Below are positions 11,744-23,103 of a stretch of 64,000 bases of DNA, one piece after another. Below the pieces are notes generated by a model. That model was not told the origin of the DNA and did not search any database. It worked only from the letters and a program-made list of their open reading frames with translations. Position numbers and translations under genes: made by a program. This DNA comes from Heligmosomoides polygyrus polygyrus (lineage: Eukaryota; Nematoda; Chromadorea; Rhabditida; Heligmosomidae), in the NCBI GenBank assembly GCA_947396885.1, contig OX377204.1, positions 51,509,139-51,573,138 of the forward strand, read 5' to 3'. Each line of letters begins with the position of its first letter. The first letter of the stretch is position 1.

Positions 11744-12248
11744 GGGCTTTCACGAAGAAGTCCGACCAACGCGTTGGTGGACGTCCTGGTGTTCTTTTGA
11801 CATCCCCCGGAATCCATTCTGTGACGGCTCTCGTCCAGCGGGTGTCTGCGAATCGCATTACGTGGCCGGCCCACCTAATTTTCGACGAATTGGCCCATGC
11901 GACAGCGTCTCTGATCTTCGAACGTCGGCGAAGCTCGGAACTCCGGAGGCCTTCTCTCACTTGCGTGAGTCGTTTCACTCCGAGCATCGTCCTCTCGATT
12001 CCACGCTGCGCGACGCTGATCGCGTGTTCATCTTGCTTTCGTATAATCCAGGTCTCTGAGGCGTATGTTAGGGCAGGAAGAACAGTGGAGTCGAATAGGT
12101 GGGCACGGAGTCGGACGTTCTTCGTTTTCTTCACGACTTCTTCGACGCTCTTGAAAGCTCCCCAAGCCGCTCGTTTCCTCCTGCTCAGCTCTGGTGCTAG
12201 TCGTTGGCCATGTTGACTTCGCGACCCAGATACACATAGCTGGAGCAT
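11744..12248 (-). CDS. RTE ORF, post-RT C-terminal region (truncated)
   Basis: Encodes [20 protein letters not shown], then [20 protein letters not shown] and [15 protein letters not shown] sequence ([20 protein letters not shown]), the conserved thumb and tail of RTE reverse transcriptases. It ends with [10 protein letters not shown] and a stop formed by the target site. The remaining residues ([15 protein letters not shown] and on) are encoded at 15030-15170 on the other strand. A one-base frameshift near 12215 separates it from the RT frame. Confidence 0.85.
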
Positions 12249-13252
12249 TCGGAGATGTTCGTTCCGTTGAGCGAGAATGGGGCATCAGAAACCCATCCGT
12301 TCTTCATGAACATCGTCTTCGTAAGATTCAGCTGCAGTCCAACGCTTCCACATACACGATCGAAGTCGGCCAGCATTCGTTCCGCTTGACTGATGCTCGG
12401 TGTTATGAGCACGATGTCGTCAGCGAAGCGAAGATGGTGCAGTTGCCGGCCGTCGACCTTCACTCCCATGTCTTCCCATTCTAGTTCGCGCATGACGTTT
12501 TCGAGGGTGGCGCTGAAGAGCTTCGGGGATGTGGTATCCCCTTGTCGAACCCCTCTCTTCACGTCAATGACGACGTCGTTGTAGAATGGTGAGATCTTGG
12601 TCGTGAATCCACTGTACAGCTCTCGAAGGACTCTGATGTACTGAGTAGGAACGCCCTGGGTGAGCAGGGCTTCCATGACAGCTTCAGTCTCGACGGAGTC
12701 GAATGCCTTCTTCAGGTCGATGAACGTAAGGCACAGCGGCAGCTTGTACTCTCGCGACACTTCGATGAGCTTCGTAGTGGTGTGTATGTGGTCGATCGTG
12801 CTGAATCCTCTCCGAAATCCTGCTTGTTCGCATGGCTGTCCTTCGTCCAGCGTTCTACTAATCCTATTCAGGATGACTCGAGTGAACAGCTTGTAGACTA
12901 CGGACAACAGGCAGATCGGGCGATAGTTGCCAATGTCGTGCACGTCTCCCTTCTTGTACAGCAAAACGGTCTTGCTGGTCTTCCACTGAGATGGAACCTT
13001 GCATTCGGACAGGTAGCGTGTGAAGAGCCGCGCCAAGGTGTTGATGAGCGCTGGCGGGAGGTTCTTCAGGTGTTCAGCTCTGATCCTGTCAGAACCGGGT
13101 GCTGTACGTTTCTTCACCGACGAGATGGCGTGTCGGATTTCGGAAGAGAGAACAGAGGGGACGACGTATCCATCCTGCGGAAGATGGCATGGGGGCAGGT
13201 GGACGTGGCTATCGAAGAGATAGGAGTAGAAGTCGTGGATGACTTTCTCCAT
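12197..13252 (-). CDS. RTE ORF, reverse transcriptase domain
   Basis: 351 codons with the RT motifs in order: [67 protein letters not shown] (first catalytic Asp), [14 protein letters not shown] and [11 protein letters not shown] (catalytic Asp-Asp), then [13 protein letters not shown] before the frameshift stop. The enzyme makes cDNA on the nicked target. It overlaps the endonuclease frame by about 44 bp: one frameshift near 13255 splits what should be a single ORF. The ATG assigned to this frame is therefore only formal. Confidence 0.9.
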   Translation of the reverse strand: MEKVIHDFYSYLFDSHVHLPPCHLPQDGYVVPSVLSSEIRHAISSVKKRTAPGSDRIRAEHLKNLPPALINTLARLFTRYLSECKVPSQWKTSKTVLLYKKGDVHDIGNYRPICLLSVVYKLFTRVILNRISRTLDEGQPCEQAGFRRGFSTIDHIHTTTKLIEVSREYKLPLCLTFIDLKKAFDSVETEAVMEALLTQGVPTQYIRVLRELYSGFTTKISPFYNDVVIDVKRGVRQGDTTSPKLFSATLENVMRELEWEDMGVKVDGRQLHHLRFADDIVLITPSISQAERMLADFDRVCGSVGLQLNLTKTMFMKNGWVSDAPFSLNGTNISECSSYVYLGREVNMAND

Positions 13253-14525
13253 GGTCCTTCTGGAAGAGGTGATGGATGGTTCCGTCAGGACGTCGGAGAG
13301 CGGTCATCTTGGTCTTGAAGTTGGCGAAGTTCCGGCGGGCATTGCGGATGCTCAGCCCTGCCTCTGCTGCTTCAGCCAACACTTTCGCCCTTCTCTCCTT
13401 CAGATCTTCCTTTATCGCCGCTCTGCATAGCTTTGCAAGCTCGGACGTCAGTTGGTAGTTGCCTGACGCTCGTGCTGCTCCACGCTGGCGTATCAGCTCG
13501 AGAGTTTCCGGAGACAGGCGTCTCTTGGTGGTGTTCAAGCTCTCGGCTCCCTTAGCACTATCGTGGAGATGATGCACGAAGCGATCGTATTCCTTGTCGA
13601 CGTTGTCCATGACGGCATCTTCCCAAAGGCCGACAAGAGAGGTGTAGAGATCCCAGTTGATGGTCGTTCTGGGATTCCTCTTCTTGAACTTCGCGGCCTT
13701 CTCTCCTTGACGCGAAAAGCGAAACCTCGCGCGAAGGAGGCGGTGGTCCGATCCCGTGTAGAACTTGGGGACAACGGAGACGTCGGTCAGGCAATACTTG
13801 CGATTGAAGATGATGTGGTCGATCTCGTTGTGGAACTGGCCACCGGGAGATTCCCAGGTCCATCGTAAGGAGGGAGGCTTCTGGAACTGCGAGTTTCCAT
13901 GGATGGTCTTGGTCGACATGATGTACTCAGACAGCCTTTCACCTTGCTCGTTCCACACCAAACCGTGGGTTCCGATGTGAAGTTCTTCCGGCGACCTTCG
14001 TGGCCCGATCTTGGCGTTGAAGTCGCCGACGATCACCTTGTAGAAGATGTGATCTTCCTTATAGAACTTCTCCAGCTCCACGTAGAAGGCCTCGACGTCT
14101 TCGTCGTCGTAGTCGGATGTTGGGGCATACGCGACGAACACAGTCAAGGCTGGCACGGAGCCACATCGCTTCAGTCGCAGACGTCCGATTCGGCTTGTCA
14201 GAGACTCGTACGAATCGATGTTCATGGCCAAGTGCGTGTTGACGAGGACACCAACGCCGCCTACTCCCCTGCTGTCGCATGTTCCGAGGAACAGTTCTTC
14301 TACGGAGTCGTAGGCGGCGTGTAGGGGGTGGTGTCTTCTCGTCTCGGTCAGTCCGATGACGTCGTACTTGATCTTCCTGGCTTGCATCATCAGGTCCTCG
14401 ACGGATGCTTCCGACGCAAGCGTGCGGGCGTTGTGAGTACAGATCGTCATCCTAGTCCTTCTCAGTTTGCGCAGCCTGGTTAGGCCCTGAGATTTTAGCA
14501 GCCTCTCCGTACTCGTCCTTCCCAT
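13209..14525 (-). CDS. RTE ORF, AP-like endonuclease and linker
   Basis: 438 codons. Endonuclease motifs appear in order: TICTHNARTLASEAS, VIGLTETRRHH (catalytic Glu), VFVAYAPTSDYDD, VIVGDFNAKIGPRR (Asp-Phe-Asn), NEIDHIIFNR and YTGSDHRLLRARF (Ser-Asp-His). All expected catalytic residues are present, so this domain may have been competent until recently. A helical linker (LIRQRGAARASGNYQLTSEL, AAIKEDLKERRAKVLAEAAE) leads to the RT, lost to a frameshift near 13255. The start at 14525 is the first ATG after the GC-rich leader, and MGRTSTERLLKSQGLTRLRK is a plausible N-terminus. Confidence 0.9.
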   Translation of the reverse strand: MGRTSTERLLKSQGLTRLRKLRRTRMTICTHNARTLASEASVEDLMMQARKIKYDVIGLTETRRHHPLHAAYDSVEELFLGTCDSRGVGGVGVLVNTHLAMNIDSYESLTSRIGRLRLKRCGSVPALTVFVAYAPTSDYDDEDVEAFYVELEKFYKEDHIFYKVIVGDFNAKIGPRRSPEELHIGTHGLVWNEQGERLSEYIMSTKTIHGNSQFQKPPSLRWTWESPGGQFHNEIDHIIFNRKYCLTDVSVVPKFYTGSDHRLLRARFRFSRQGEKAAKFKKRNPRTTINWDLYTSLVGLWEDAVMDNVDKEYDRFVHHLHDSAKGAESLNTTKRRLSPETLELIRQRGAARASGNYQLTSELAKLCRAAIKEDLKERRAKVLAEAAEAGLSIRNARRNFANFKTKMTALRRPDGTIHHLFQKDHGESHPRLLLLSLR

Positions 14526-15029
14526 CGCTGCAGAAATGGGGACTCTTTCGGGGTCAGGGGAATAAGGCCCTTTAGTGCTGCTGTGTTTGAATGGAATACA
14601 ACACGGGTAGCTAGTCAGGCTCTGTCGTGTGGGCGGGGTACTCCGGGCAGCCAGCCAGACTGCCCGAAGGGATGGGGCGAGACTTAAGGCGGCCTCGAAT
14701 CGCCTTACATGTACTCCCAGTCTACCGAGTGCAAGCTTTTGGCCGAGCCGACACAGTTACAATCCGCACAGTCACAGACACATCCACGCACACTGTACAC
14801 GAACATGCCGCTCCCACGCACAAGGAACGCATCGACCCGACACAGCAGGAGCAAGGAGTCCATCCCCTTCATCCCACCTGCGTCTCTGAACAGTACACGG
14901 TCGCATTTGGTTCGCGTTTAATTCCCCTATCCACCACCCGGGGACGCGCCACGTGGCCCTGCGACAAGCGGCCCGAAATCCCTCTTACAAGAGAGCTCGA
15001 AGGCTCTCTATCGAGTGAGATCCGTGGTA
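14526..15029 (-). other. RTE 5' leader region
   Basis: GC-rich sequence between the endonuclease start and the inversion junction. The part at 14645-14790, including GGATGGGGCGA and TACTCCCAGTCTACC, is shared with an insert at 41102-41275, showing that this leader is a mobile repeat family. Confidence 0.6.
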
Positions 15030-15187
15030 GCCCTGAACGACCGATATGACGCTCTTCGTGTCCCTCGAGCGAGGAGGATCCATTGGACCACTCTGGCACG
15101 CGACAGGGACGAATGGAGACGCTGCTGGCGCCCGCTCGAGCAAGTCGATGATCAACGGGACGACTGGTGATACAGGTGATACAGGTG
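15030..15187 (+). CDS. RTE C-terminal tip and 3' tail, direct segment
   Basis: The plus strand encodes [20 protein letters not shown], then [20 protein letters not shown] and DQRDDW before a TGA that lies in the tail. This is the very end of the RTE polyprotein, exactly what the minus-strand body lacks. GCCCTG at the junction also occurs at the body's breakpoint, a possible microhomology. The tail is GGTGATACA repeated between 15165 and 15187. Confidence 0.8.
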
Positions 15188-15199
15188 ATAAAACCTACA
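15188..15199. repeat. Right target-site duplication of RTE insertion
   Basis: ATAAAACCTACA, matching 11732-11743 exactly. Up to three of these bases could also be read as tail. Confidence 0.8.
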
Positions 15200-17966
15200 A
15201 GCTGCGATCGGAAAGTTCACACATGACAGAGTTATCGAGCTTAGAACACGCCCGCGCGTGCAAATTAGGACAACAACGGTCGACGTTCTCCTCGTTCTTA
15301 CTCGTCCACATTGCAGTTTTCCCTACACCCAACAACACCATTCAATTCAGCATGAAAGCTCTATCGAATAGTATGAAGCACGGCCCAATTCGAAGATATC
15401 GATTTTCAATGACGTCGACGTCCTTCTGCCGCCTCGAGCGGCCTCATCCTCGATGCGAATCTGTCAAAAAATCGATGTTTCCAAAACCGGTCGAAATTGG
15501 TACTGTTCGATAGCGCTTTTCATGCAGAATGCCACTGCGGGTGTCGAACACTCAAATCTGGGTGAGTAAGAGCGCAAGAAACTCTAACCGCTATCTTCCG
15601 CCGCTTTAAACTGGCTGCTGAGGCCAAGGCAGTTTAGGAAGCTGAGAAGTTATGAGCACGTCATCGTAAAATACCTTAAGCTGTCTGTTTGCATACGCGT
15701 TTCAAGGCCGTTTGCTCACAGGGTCTTCCCGTAATGGTCCACCGAAATCGGAAAAAAAATGCGTCACACAAGCCTCACCTGCATTTTCGCACCCCTGTAA
15801 CACTGCCTCTTCCTAAGCTACATCGTTCTACTTTAGCGTTCTACTAGACCGTTGTACTGCCTACAAAATCCACGAGTTGCAGCCGAAACGATTTGAATTT
15901 GAAAGAGTTATTGCGCTCCGAACACTTCCGCGCGTGCAACTTGCAAGTGATGGAAAGGTTCGGCTCTATGTGCATTGTTCACGGCGCACTCTAGAAGCTA
16001 ATTGGAAGCTTTAGAGCAATTCTTCAGTAGGGCGGCTGTAAATTTATGATAGAACTCCCCAAACCCTCACTACCAGTTGTCGAACCCACTCGATTGATAG
16101 GTTCATCTCTATACGCATTGCACATGGCACATACTTAAGTCTCGCCGGGACAGATTGAAGCAATCCGAGTAAGTGGCTAGAAATTTCTGATAAAATCCTC
16201 CAAATGGTTCGAGGTAGTCTTGAAGGATTTACATTTTACAGTAAGGGAAGATAGAAGCGGAGTGAACATGCTTCCACCCATTCGATCGATAGGTTCGGTC
16301 CTATATGCATTGAGCACGGCGTACTCTCGGAGCATTGCTGACATGACAGCGCACTGGCAACGTACGCCATACCTGAGATACTCCGAAAACACTGCACGTC
16401 ACATGCACGTCTAGGAAAATAAGGTGCTCTAATCGCAACAGCCTGTTATAGTCAATTTTTAGGCCACCCACGGCGAAAATGCGGTGGTCTGGTAAACATT
16501 TGTATATGCCTGTGTAGATCTCGAGGAGACGAATCGAATGGTGCCAATGGACGAAGTTTCTCAAACAACTTAAAGTTAAAGGAGTTATGAGCATGCGACG
16601 GTTTGCAACGGATTTTTCCGTCGCAAACCGTCTTTGTGACCGCGCGAAGCGGGCGGTATTGCATTTTTGGATGACATAAGCATGTCAATGTCAGATAAGA
16701 TGATGCCAAAAACCTTCTTCAACTTTTTGTGAGAAGTACACTGCTCTGAAAAACGTTATTACGGTGCGAAGCAAAAAGTTCGAGTTCTGCGTCACAAACG
16801 CATATTGTTTGCATGTTTAGCGCGTGCTAAACAAAATTTCGTGCGTTATAATACAGTACAAAAAACATATGCAGTGCCGATATTTCAAGAAGAGAAAAGT
16901 AGATAGGTGTTTTAGTATTTTAAGTTTTATAATTTTTTACGATTGTGCATATCATGAGTCTTCCTTAAAATTAACTGGCGACAAGCTTTTCTTAAGTATT
17001 CCAGACTCGTCACATTTGCATGTAGAAAAGCTGCAATCTGAGGCGTCATGTTTTCGAGCCCTACATGTCATAATGTGGAATATCGTACGGGCAGTCTTGG
17101 CCGTGTTATTTGAATGGTGCTTCCCACTCAACATCTTTGGAAAGCATACGCATCAGCTGTGACCGGTAGATACTTACTCGCTGCCGCCTGGACCAGGGCG
17201 CAGCGACCAGGGCGCAGCTAGCGGTCTACCGACAGTCGGGCAGAAGGCCTGCCGGCCTCTCATCAGAGATCACATGATCGGTCGCCCCAATTCGGACTGC
17301 TGAAGTAGTAAAAGCCAGGGAATAAATGAGGTGATTCAAAAGTCACCAGCTGGGGATCAGAAGTTGGTCGCTGTGTGGCAGAAGGCATCGAGTGTCAGGT
17401 GTGTGACGAGGCGTCACAAAAATCATGTGCCACATCGGCCACCCGGTGCTTGACCTCTGAAACACGAAATAGCTGTTAGCACTACTGGAAACGCAATATT
17501 TTCCTAATACAAACGTAAAATGACGTAGTATCACGTGGCGTTCTGCACGAAACAGGTGTGGTCGCGAATTGTTGATATTGTCCATCACAAGACCCTCATT
17601 TTGTGACATTTTGTCTTCTGACGAGGTAAGAGCTGAGACACATGTTGCGGCAAACGTCTAATACTCTCACTCCTACAAATTTAGAGAGCTATCCACTGTG
17701 GAAGGAGAAGTTTCATGAGAGGTTCCCCGCTGTGATCGACTCCAAGTTTTTTGCTGAAACTCTTGACGAGGTAAGATCGATAACACTCCTCTTGCTTTTA
17801 ACAGTGATTGTGCCAAAGTTGTTAAACACGCTTTTGATAGACCGAAGCTGGAAAGTTTCCTGCGGTAGTTGTTTGAGTTTTTCGAAACTATTATACAACG
17901 ACCAGTAGTCAGCTGGCTTAGCAGCCAATCTTCACTGAGTGTGTTGCTTCTTAGAAGTCTTTGATA

Positions 17967-17970
17967 TTAA

Positions 17971-18010
<40 letters not shown>
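17967..18010. repeat. (ATT)n microsatellite
   Basis: About 14 uninterrupted ATT units. Confidence 0.95.
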
Positions 18011-18011
<1 letters not shown>

Positions 18012-18517
18012 TGGCCAGCGGATATTGCTAAATTGTTGTGACGCGTGTCCAGCAGCAACGTATTCGTGTGATTCCCTCTTTAAATATTTTGTTAATCAGT
18101 TCAGCGAAACACGACAATATTAGTCGACCATGATTGGTCTATTCACGATAATATTCGCATGAAGCCCACCCTGCCAACGACCAATCGCACCGATGCAGCA
18201 GTTGTGAAAACTCGCAGTTCCAAGTGTGTTCCGTATCTGCAGCGGACTACAGGCAGTTGTGGACCATTGTCACCTTGCCTTGTTTGCCGTGTGCTTGCAC
18301 TGACTCGATCTCTGAAGCGAGGTGGGGGAGGGGGAGGGGAGCGGAGTTTCTATCCTGGCGCACCGAGGGGCCAGGGAAGATTTCGTTTGTCTCTAAGGTT
18401 TCACGGGGCTCCCCTCATCAGTGGGGCCTGGGGGTTGGGGTGAGTGAGCCAGGTGGACGAGGAGAAGATCGCTTGCCCACGGCGATGGGCGTGTCCATAT
18501 TTCGCACGCCCCGACCG

Positions 18518-18535
18518 CCCCCCCCCCCCCCCCCC
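18518..18535. repeat. Poly-C run
   Basis: Eighteen consecutive C; the length is error-prone in an assembly. Confidence 0.9.
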
Positions 18536-18727
18536 GAAAGCTCTTCACGTGAAATCGCAACAGGAAAGATCGTCAAAAGGTAGGTCAAATTCATTTTCGT
18601 GTTCATACCGGTAAGGTCCTTACCGACAAGGAGCTCATTATGAATATTACTTCTAAGCAAAGGCAGAAGGCAAGCAGTATGTACATTCTATGAACAAATG
18701 TATGATAGCACTACGACGCATCTATTA

Positions 18728-20016
18728 GGTTGTCCGGAAATTAAGGCAGGTTTTGGACCTCAAATCTTAAAACGACATTTCTCAGCTCAGACACAACTTT
18801 ATTAATCGAAGTAAGAACCATTCGAGTCTACACATCTTCGCCAACGAGGTACTTGCTTAATTAATCCTGTTGCCTAGAAGTCCGGAGTTCTCGAGCGGAT
18901 GAATTCGTCGAAGGCAGTTTCCACCTGGCTCGGTTATTGAAGCATTTCTCTCTCAAGCAGTTATCTAGATGCTTGAAGAAATCGTAGTCGGTTGGCGAAG
19001 GGTCCGACGAATACATATGGTGGATGTGGTAGAGTTTTCGTGGCCCAACTCGTTCAACTTCTGCAGCCTCGGATGCGCAGCATCTAATCTAATTGTTGTG
19101 GAGAAGGGCCGGTGCTTTTCTATTGACCACTGCCGGGTGCATAAGTCGTAATTTTTCCTGCATTTCGCCAATCTGTTGGTCGATCTCTGCCGTCATTGTT
19201 TCGCCCGAATTCAAGAAACTTTGGTGAATTGATCCAGAAGCAGACCACCAAACAGTTATCATGATCTTCTTTTGCTGCAATTTCGGGTTCGGGAACTGCT
19301 GCGGAGCTTCATCGCGGTCCACTCACTGAGCCGATCGTTGCCGGTTATCGTAGAGGATCGTCGCCGGTTATCATTTCTCGTCACAAGTTGCGATAGATCG
19401 ACAAATGGATCGTTCTTGTTGCGAAGAAGCGGCGCTGACGACGCTTCGAACCGACGATTTTTTTGATGGTCGCTCAACCCGTCTGGTGTCAAATTATCTA
19501 ACTTCTTCGTCTTTCTAATTTTCCCCAGATGTCCCCAAACACTTGATTTATTTACGAAGAGTTCTTTCGCAAATTCTCGAACGGTCACACGTGTGTTTGC
19601 TTCCACCAAGGTCTTCAACACGTTGTCGCCAATGCCAGAGCGACTTCCGTGACCTGCCTCATCTTCAAGATCAGGTTCACCTCAACGAAATTTTTGAAAC
19701 CACCGCATCACTATGGATTCGTTAACACTTTCTTTTCTCCATGCCCGGCTGATGTTCCGAGTTGTTTCCGCTGCAGCACGACCGAGCTTGAACTCATAGA
19801 AGTAAAAGTGCCGAAATTGCTGCTTTGACACGTCCATTTATAGCCTCCGAGTCTGCCATGATGTACTTAATATTAAAAAGGAATAGCACCGTAAGAAAGC
19901 GCAGAAAACCAGCTTTGTAACAGTATACAATTATGCACTATTTCTAGGTAAAGTTTTGTCAATAAATCCTGTTCTAAAGTTAGAGGTCGAAAACCTGCAT
20001 TAATTTTGGGACGACC
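18728..20016 (-). mobile_element. mariner element, full length, inactive
   Basis: Inverted ends GGTTGTCCGGAAATTAAGGC (left) and, on the other strand, GGTCGTCCCAAAATTAATGC (right), each flanked by TA. Length 1289 bp is typical. Transposase pieces lie on the minus strand in shifted frames: 19259-19621 (LKTLVEANTRVTVREFAKEL, the helix-turn-helix part, and QKNRRFEASSAPLLRNKNDP), 19089-19322 (MDRDEAPQQFPNPKLQQKKI, ITVWWSASGSIHQSFLN) and 18965-19060 (SPTDYDFFKHLDN). The second catalytic Asp is lost (ALLHNN) and several frames are broken. Confidence 0.9.
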
Positions 20017-20291
20017 TAATATACAATATATATACTTACTCTCTTGCGATTCTTGCGACCCGTTCCTAAGCAACGATTTGTCTTGCACGGGTCCCAACTT
20101 GTTCGCCGCCTTGTTCGATCTTGAGCCAAAATTGACTAGTGGACGAGCACCTTAATCGAGTTGGTATTAAAGGTACGGATGTTGTTCCTATGAGCGAGAG
20201 AATCTTGCCATCGTAGAGGAGAGTGGTCGTTTCTTGCTGAGTGGTTCCCAATGTACAGTGGCAGTACATCAACATCCATCCTTTTGTCTCA

Positions 20292-20904
20292 TCAAATGTC
20301 CAGCGAAATGGTGTTTCGCTTCATCGATATGAAGAATGACATCAGGGCTCTGGACATTGCTCTGATTTCTTCATTGTGCAATCCGGAGAGTCGCAGCTGG
20401 TGTATTGAGATGCCGACCATCTCCCTTTCCAAAGCCGTTTGCACTCTTCGTAATTGATCTTCTGCTGCTTTTGTTATGGCCCATGTTTCACAAGCGTAAC
20501 ATAGCGCAGGAAGAACTGTGGAGTTGTAGATATTAGCTCTCAGTTCACAGTTATTGCAGCTCTCGACCACGTCTCTCACAGAATTGTACGCCGCCCATGC
20601 CGTTTTCTTTCTTCGTGATATTTCCGGTCTGAGGTCGTTCCTCATGTTCAACAGTCGCCCGAGGTAGACGTAATCTTCGACTTCCTGTAAAGGAACTTCT
20701 TCAAACAGTACTGGGTCACCGCCCACGAATTCGTTTCTCATAAATTTCATCTTCGACATGTTGATCGTTAGTCCAGCCTCAGCTCCTTCAACATGATGTT
20801 CGTGCAGCATTCTTGATGGCTGCTGCGTGGACTTTGTGATGAGGACAATATCATCGGCTAATCTCAGGTGGTTCAGCTGCCTCCCACCGACTTCGATGCC
20901 ATAG
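20292..20904 (-). pseudogene. LINE reverse transcriptase, 3' part and thumb
   Basis: Follows the [75 protein letters not shown] and VLPALCYACETWAITK. The order matches other RTE elements in the window. The C-terminal tip to about 20060 is frameshifted. Confidence 0.8.
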
Positions 20905-20906
20905 TC

Positions 20907-21446
20907 TCACCAATTACAGCGACGGACGGTTGATTCCAAGCACGTTGAGAAGAGGTTGAGAGAGATGGGATCACCTTGACGTACGCCTCTTTCCACAGTC
21001 ACCTCTAAGTGGCGATGATATGGGCGAAATACAGTGATGCATCCGGTGTAGCATTTGCTCAGAATGTTTATGTATCGCGGTTCGATCCGCTGCTCGTTAA
21101 GTGGTTCCCAAACTTTCTGCGGTTCCACTGAATCGAACGCTTTGTGGTAATCGATAAACGTCAACACTAAAGGTTCGTGATATTCTCGAGAAGCTTCGAT
21201 TAATCGACAGCAGGTCGGTATGTGATCCAAGGTGCTGAACTTCCTTCGGAAGCCTGCCTGCTCCACCGGTTGCTCTTCTTCCAGAGATCTCCTGATACGC
21301 GATGAGAGACACCTGGTAAAGACCTTGTATAGCACGGGAAGGAGAGTTATTGGACGATAGTTAGAAAGATCCTCCCTGTCGCCTTTTTTAAACAGCAGAA
21401 TCGTATTGGATCTCTTCCATGCAGACGGTATTTCACATTGCGTCAC
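20907..21446 (-). pseudogene. LINE reverse transcriptase, 5' part
   Basis: Contains [71 protein letters not shown] (catalytic Asp) and VERGVRQGDPISLNLFS. A TGA after RRCNW interrupts the frame; just beyond it the same frame continues as DYGIEVGGRQLNHLRLADDI, holding the Asp-Asp. The single nonsense codon is therefore the main lesion here. Confidence 0.85.
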
Positions 21447-22086
21447 ATAGTGGGAAAAGCGCTGCGCTCAGGCGTTGAACATCTTATGACCACAAGCCTG
21501 CAGAATTTCCACAGGGATTCCATCAGCGCCTGGGGATTTACCTTTGGACATCGTCGCAATCGCATGACGCACTTTAGCAGGAACGTCGGAACATTATCGC
21601 CAAGAGGTAGACGTGCAGTGGTGGAGTGGCGCCTTGTCTTGAAAAGGTTCGTGTAAAAGTCCGCCATTATAGATTTCATTTCTGGCCTAGATGAAGGTCG
21701 CGTTCCGTCAGGAGCCTTTAAGCAGGGAATCACATGACGATATTCTGCAACATCACGCTTTGTTTTCTTCAGACTCCGTTTGTTGGCTGCTGTGTCCAAT
21801 AGTCACTGACGCGAGAAACTCCTGTGATGCTCCGTAAGCTTTTGTCCAGCCTGCGCAATATAATGCACTCAACATGATTTCGCTGACGGTACATGAGTGT
21901 TCGCTGTGCAAGGAGACGTCGCGTGATATCGGAGATTCGGCGAGAGCTGTGATTTGGAGCCGCAATACAGCACCGGTGGGCAATCGTCGTTACTGCGTTT
22001 ATCAGCCGAATACAGTCTTCATCGATGCCGCCCGACATTTCTCGGTTTGCACTTTCCACCATTACGTGAATCGCCTCTGTGTTCAA
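21443..22086 (-). pseudogene. LINE linker region, frameshifted
   Basis: Two overlapping frames (21769-22086 and 21443-21799) encode SDITRRLLAQRTLMYRQRNH and APDGTRPSSRPEMKSIMADF followed by YTNLFKTRR, the connector that precedes RT in RTE elements. Confidence 0.7.
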
Positions 22087-22453
22087 AATCGTTGCCTTGG
22101 GAATCCTCGATCATATCCGTGAAGGGCGTATATGAGATCGATCCGCGTGAAGTCGAGCTCGCAGTAGACGGTGATCGCTACCCGTATTGAAGTATAGGAC
22201 GACTCCGACATCTGTCAGGGCCTGCACTATATGTGGTCCAGCTCATGGAGATGTTCTCCGTTCGGAGACGAGTGTGTCCATCTCTTCAATGGCGACTTAA
22301 AGAACTGACTGTTGTCGTGATACAGATGATGTACTTCGCAAAAGTTTGCCAGTTTCCCACCATATTCGTTGCGGGGCTCCGCACTATTAGGACCGATAAA
22401 ACGCTCGCCAGCTCTACGAGGTCTGATACGTGCGTTGAAGTGTCCAGCTACAA

Positions 22454-22867
22454 CTACATAGTGCGCTTCTGTGCTCTAACCAGATCTCCTAGCTCTTCAT
22501 AGAAATCGTCATGGAGTTCCTCGTTGCTGTTGGCCGTCGGGGCGTATACTTGAATTACAGAGACATCGACGTTCCTCGCTAGAGTTGCAGTGAGTACGCC
22601 GACTCGATGGCCATAGAAAGTGACACTAGTTACGTTCTTCGCAAAATCGGGTGCCACAATGAAGCCGACTCTTGCTGATGTTGTTTCCTCTTTACGCGCT
22701 CCGACAAATACAGCAGTTCCATCGTTCCACATGCATGATAGAGGATCCTTGCGTTTCGTTTCGCTCAGTCCGATTACGTGATACGAAATCCGTTTTGACT
22801 CCTTGATTAAAGCCGATAACTGAGCGGCCGTGTTGATTCTACGACAGTTGTATGTGCAAACAATCAA
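22454..22867 (-). pseudogene. LINE endonuclease domain (N-terminal part)
   Basis: Begins MIVCTYNCRRINTAAQLSAL, contains VIGLSETKRKD (catalytic Glu region) and VSVIQVYAPTANSNEELHDD, then leaves frame after RAQKRTM. The rest (GHFNARIRPRR, ELDHI) continues in broken frames to about 22090. This is the target-nicking domain. Confidence 0.8.
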
Positions 22868-23103
22868 ATGGCTCGCTCTTGTCCGTTTCCGATGGTAGCC
22901 TACGGCCCTGAGATTTCTTCGCCTTTGGCTCTTTGCTGATCCAGCGCTACCGTACTGGGCAGTGACAGCCTGCAGGGGACTAAAACAGGAGAACGAAGTT
23001 GTTGTAGCATAATTCGTCCCACAGGATAGCCTTGCTTGGGCGTTCCTGTTGCTTAAAGAGAGCGCCTACTCTCCATGAGCTTGGGCACTTTCGGTTATAT
23101 ATG

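Larger units (their letters stand above)
11744..15187. mobile_element. RTE LINE with inverted body (5' inversion)
   Basis: About 3.4 kb between two copies of ATAAAACCTACA. Bases 11744 to about 15029 hold the leader, endonuclease and RT on the minus strand, ending abruptly at codons for FFVKAL. The missing C-terminal codons lie at the other end on the plus strand (15030-15187), finishing in a (GGTGATACA)n tail. A single insertion with the 5' part inverted and the 3' tip direct is what twin priming produces. The element is otherwise well preserved, with only two frameshifts. Confidence 0.8.
9628..16661. mobile_element. Giant foldback element FB2 with nested RTE
   Basis: The outer ends are inverted copies: CAATACCGACCGCG (9628) and CGCGAAGCGGGCGGTATTG (ending 16661). 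Both are followed inward by a small hairpin built from GACGGTTTGC/GCAAACCGTC. The left arm runs 9628 to about 11016. After a loop of about 115 bp its complement starts near 11131 (ATCGGTGATCCTGACCCGAC) and continues to 11743, where an RTE LINE interrupts, then resumes at 15188. From about 15345 a second partial copy of the same arm begins, so the right side carries a duplication of roughly 0.5 kb. No transposase is visible. Confidence 0.8.
16662..18727. other. No gene recognised; simple repeats
   Basis: Contains several short frames, for example 16824-17162 and 17642-17908, without recognisable motifs. GAG|GTAAG-like donor sites occur near 17620 and 17770, so unrecognised short exons cannot be excluded. 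GC-rich, low-complexity sequence fills 18300-18540. Confidence 0.3.
20030..22980 (-). mobile_element. RTE-type LINE, near full length, inactive
   Basis: Endonuclease, linker, RT and C-terminal region occur in order on the minus strand. The 3' end is a short tail (GAGAGTAAGTATATATATTG) next to the right end of the mariner. It is a different subfamily from the RTE in FB2 but shares motif order. Stops and frameshifts in every domain make it inactive. Confidence 0.85.

Noticed and set aside
11797..14324. Several long plus-strand ORFs (e.g. 12782-13318, 13899-14324) opposite the RTE coding region
   Set aside because: They are antisense to endonuclease and RT codons with strong motif conservation and have no motifs of their own.
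18159..18583. Gly/Pro-rich ORFs around 18.3-18.6 kb as a secreted or structural protein
   Set aside because: Frames come from G and C runs; there is no signal peptide or conserved pattern.
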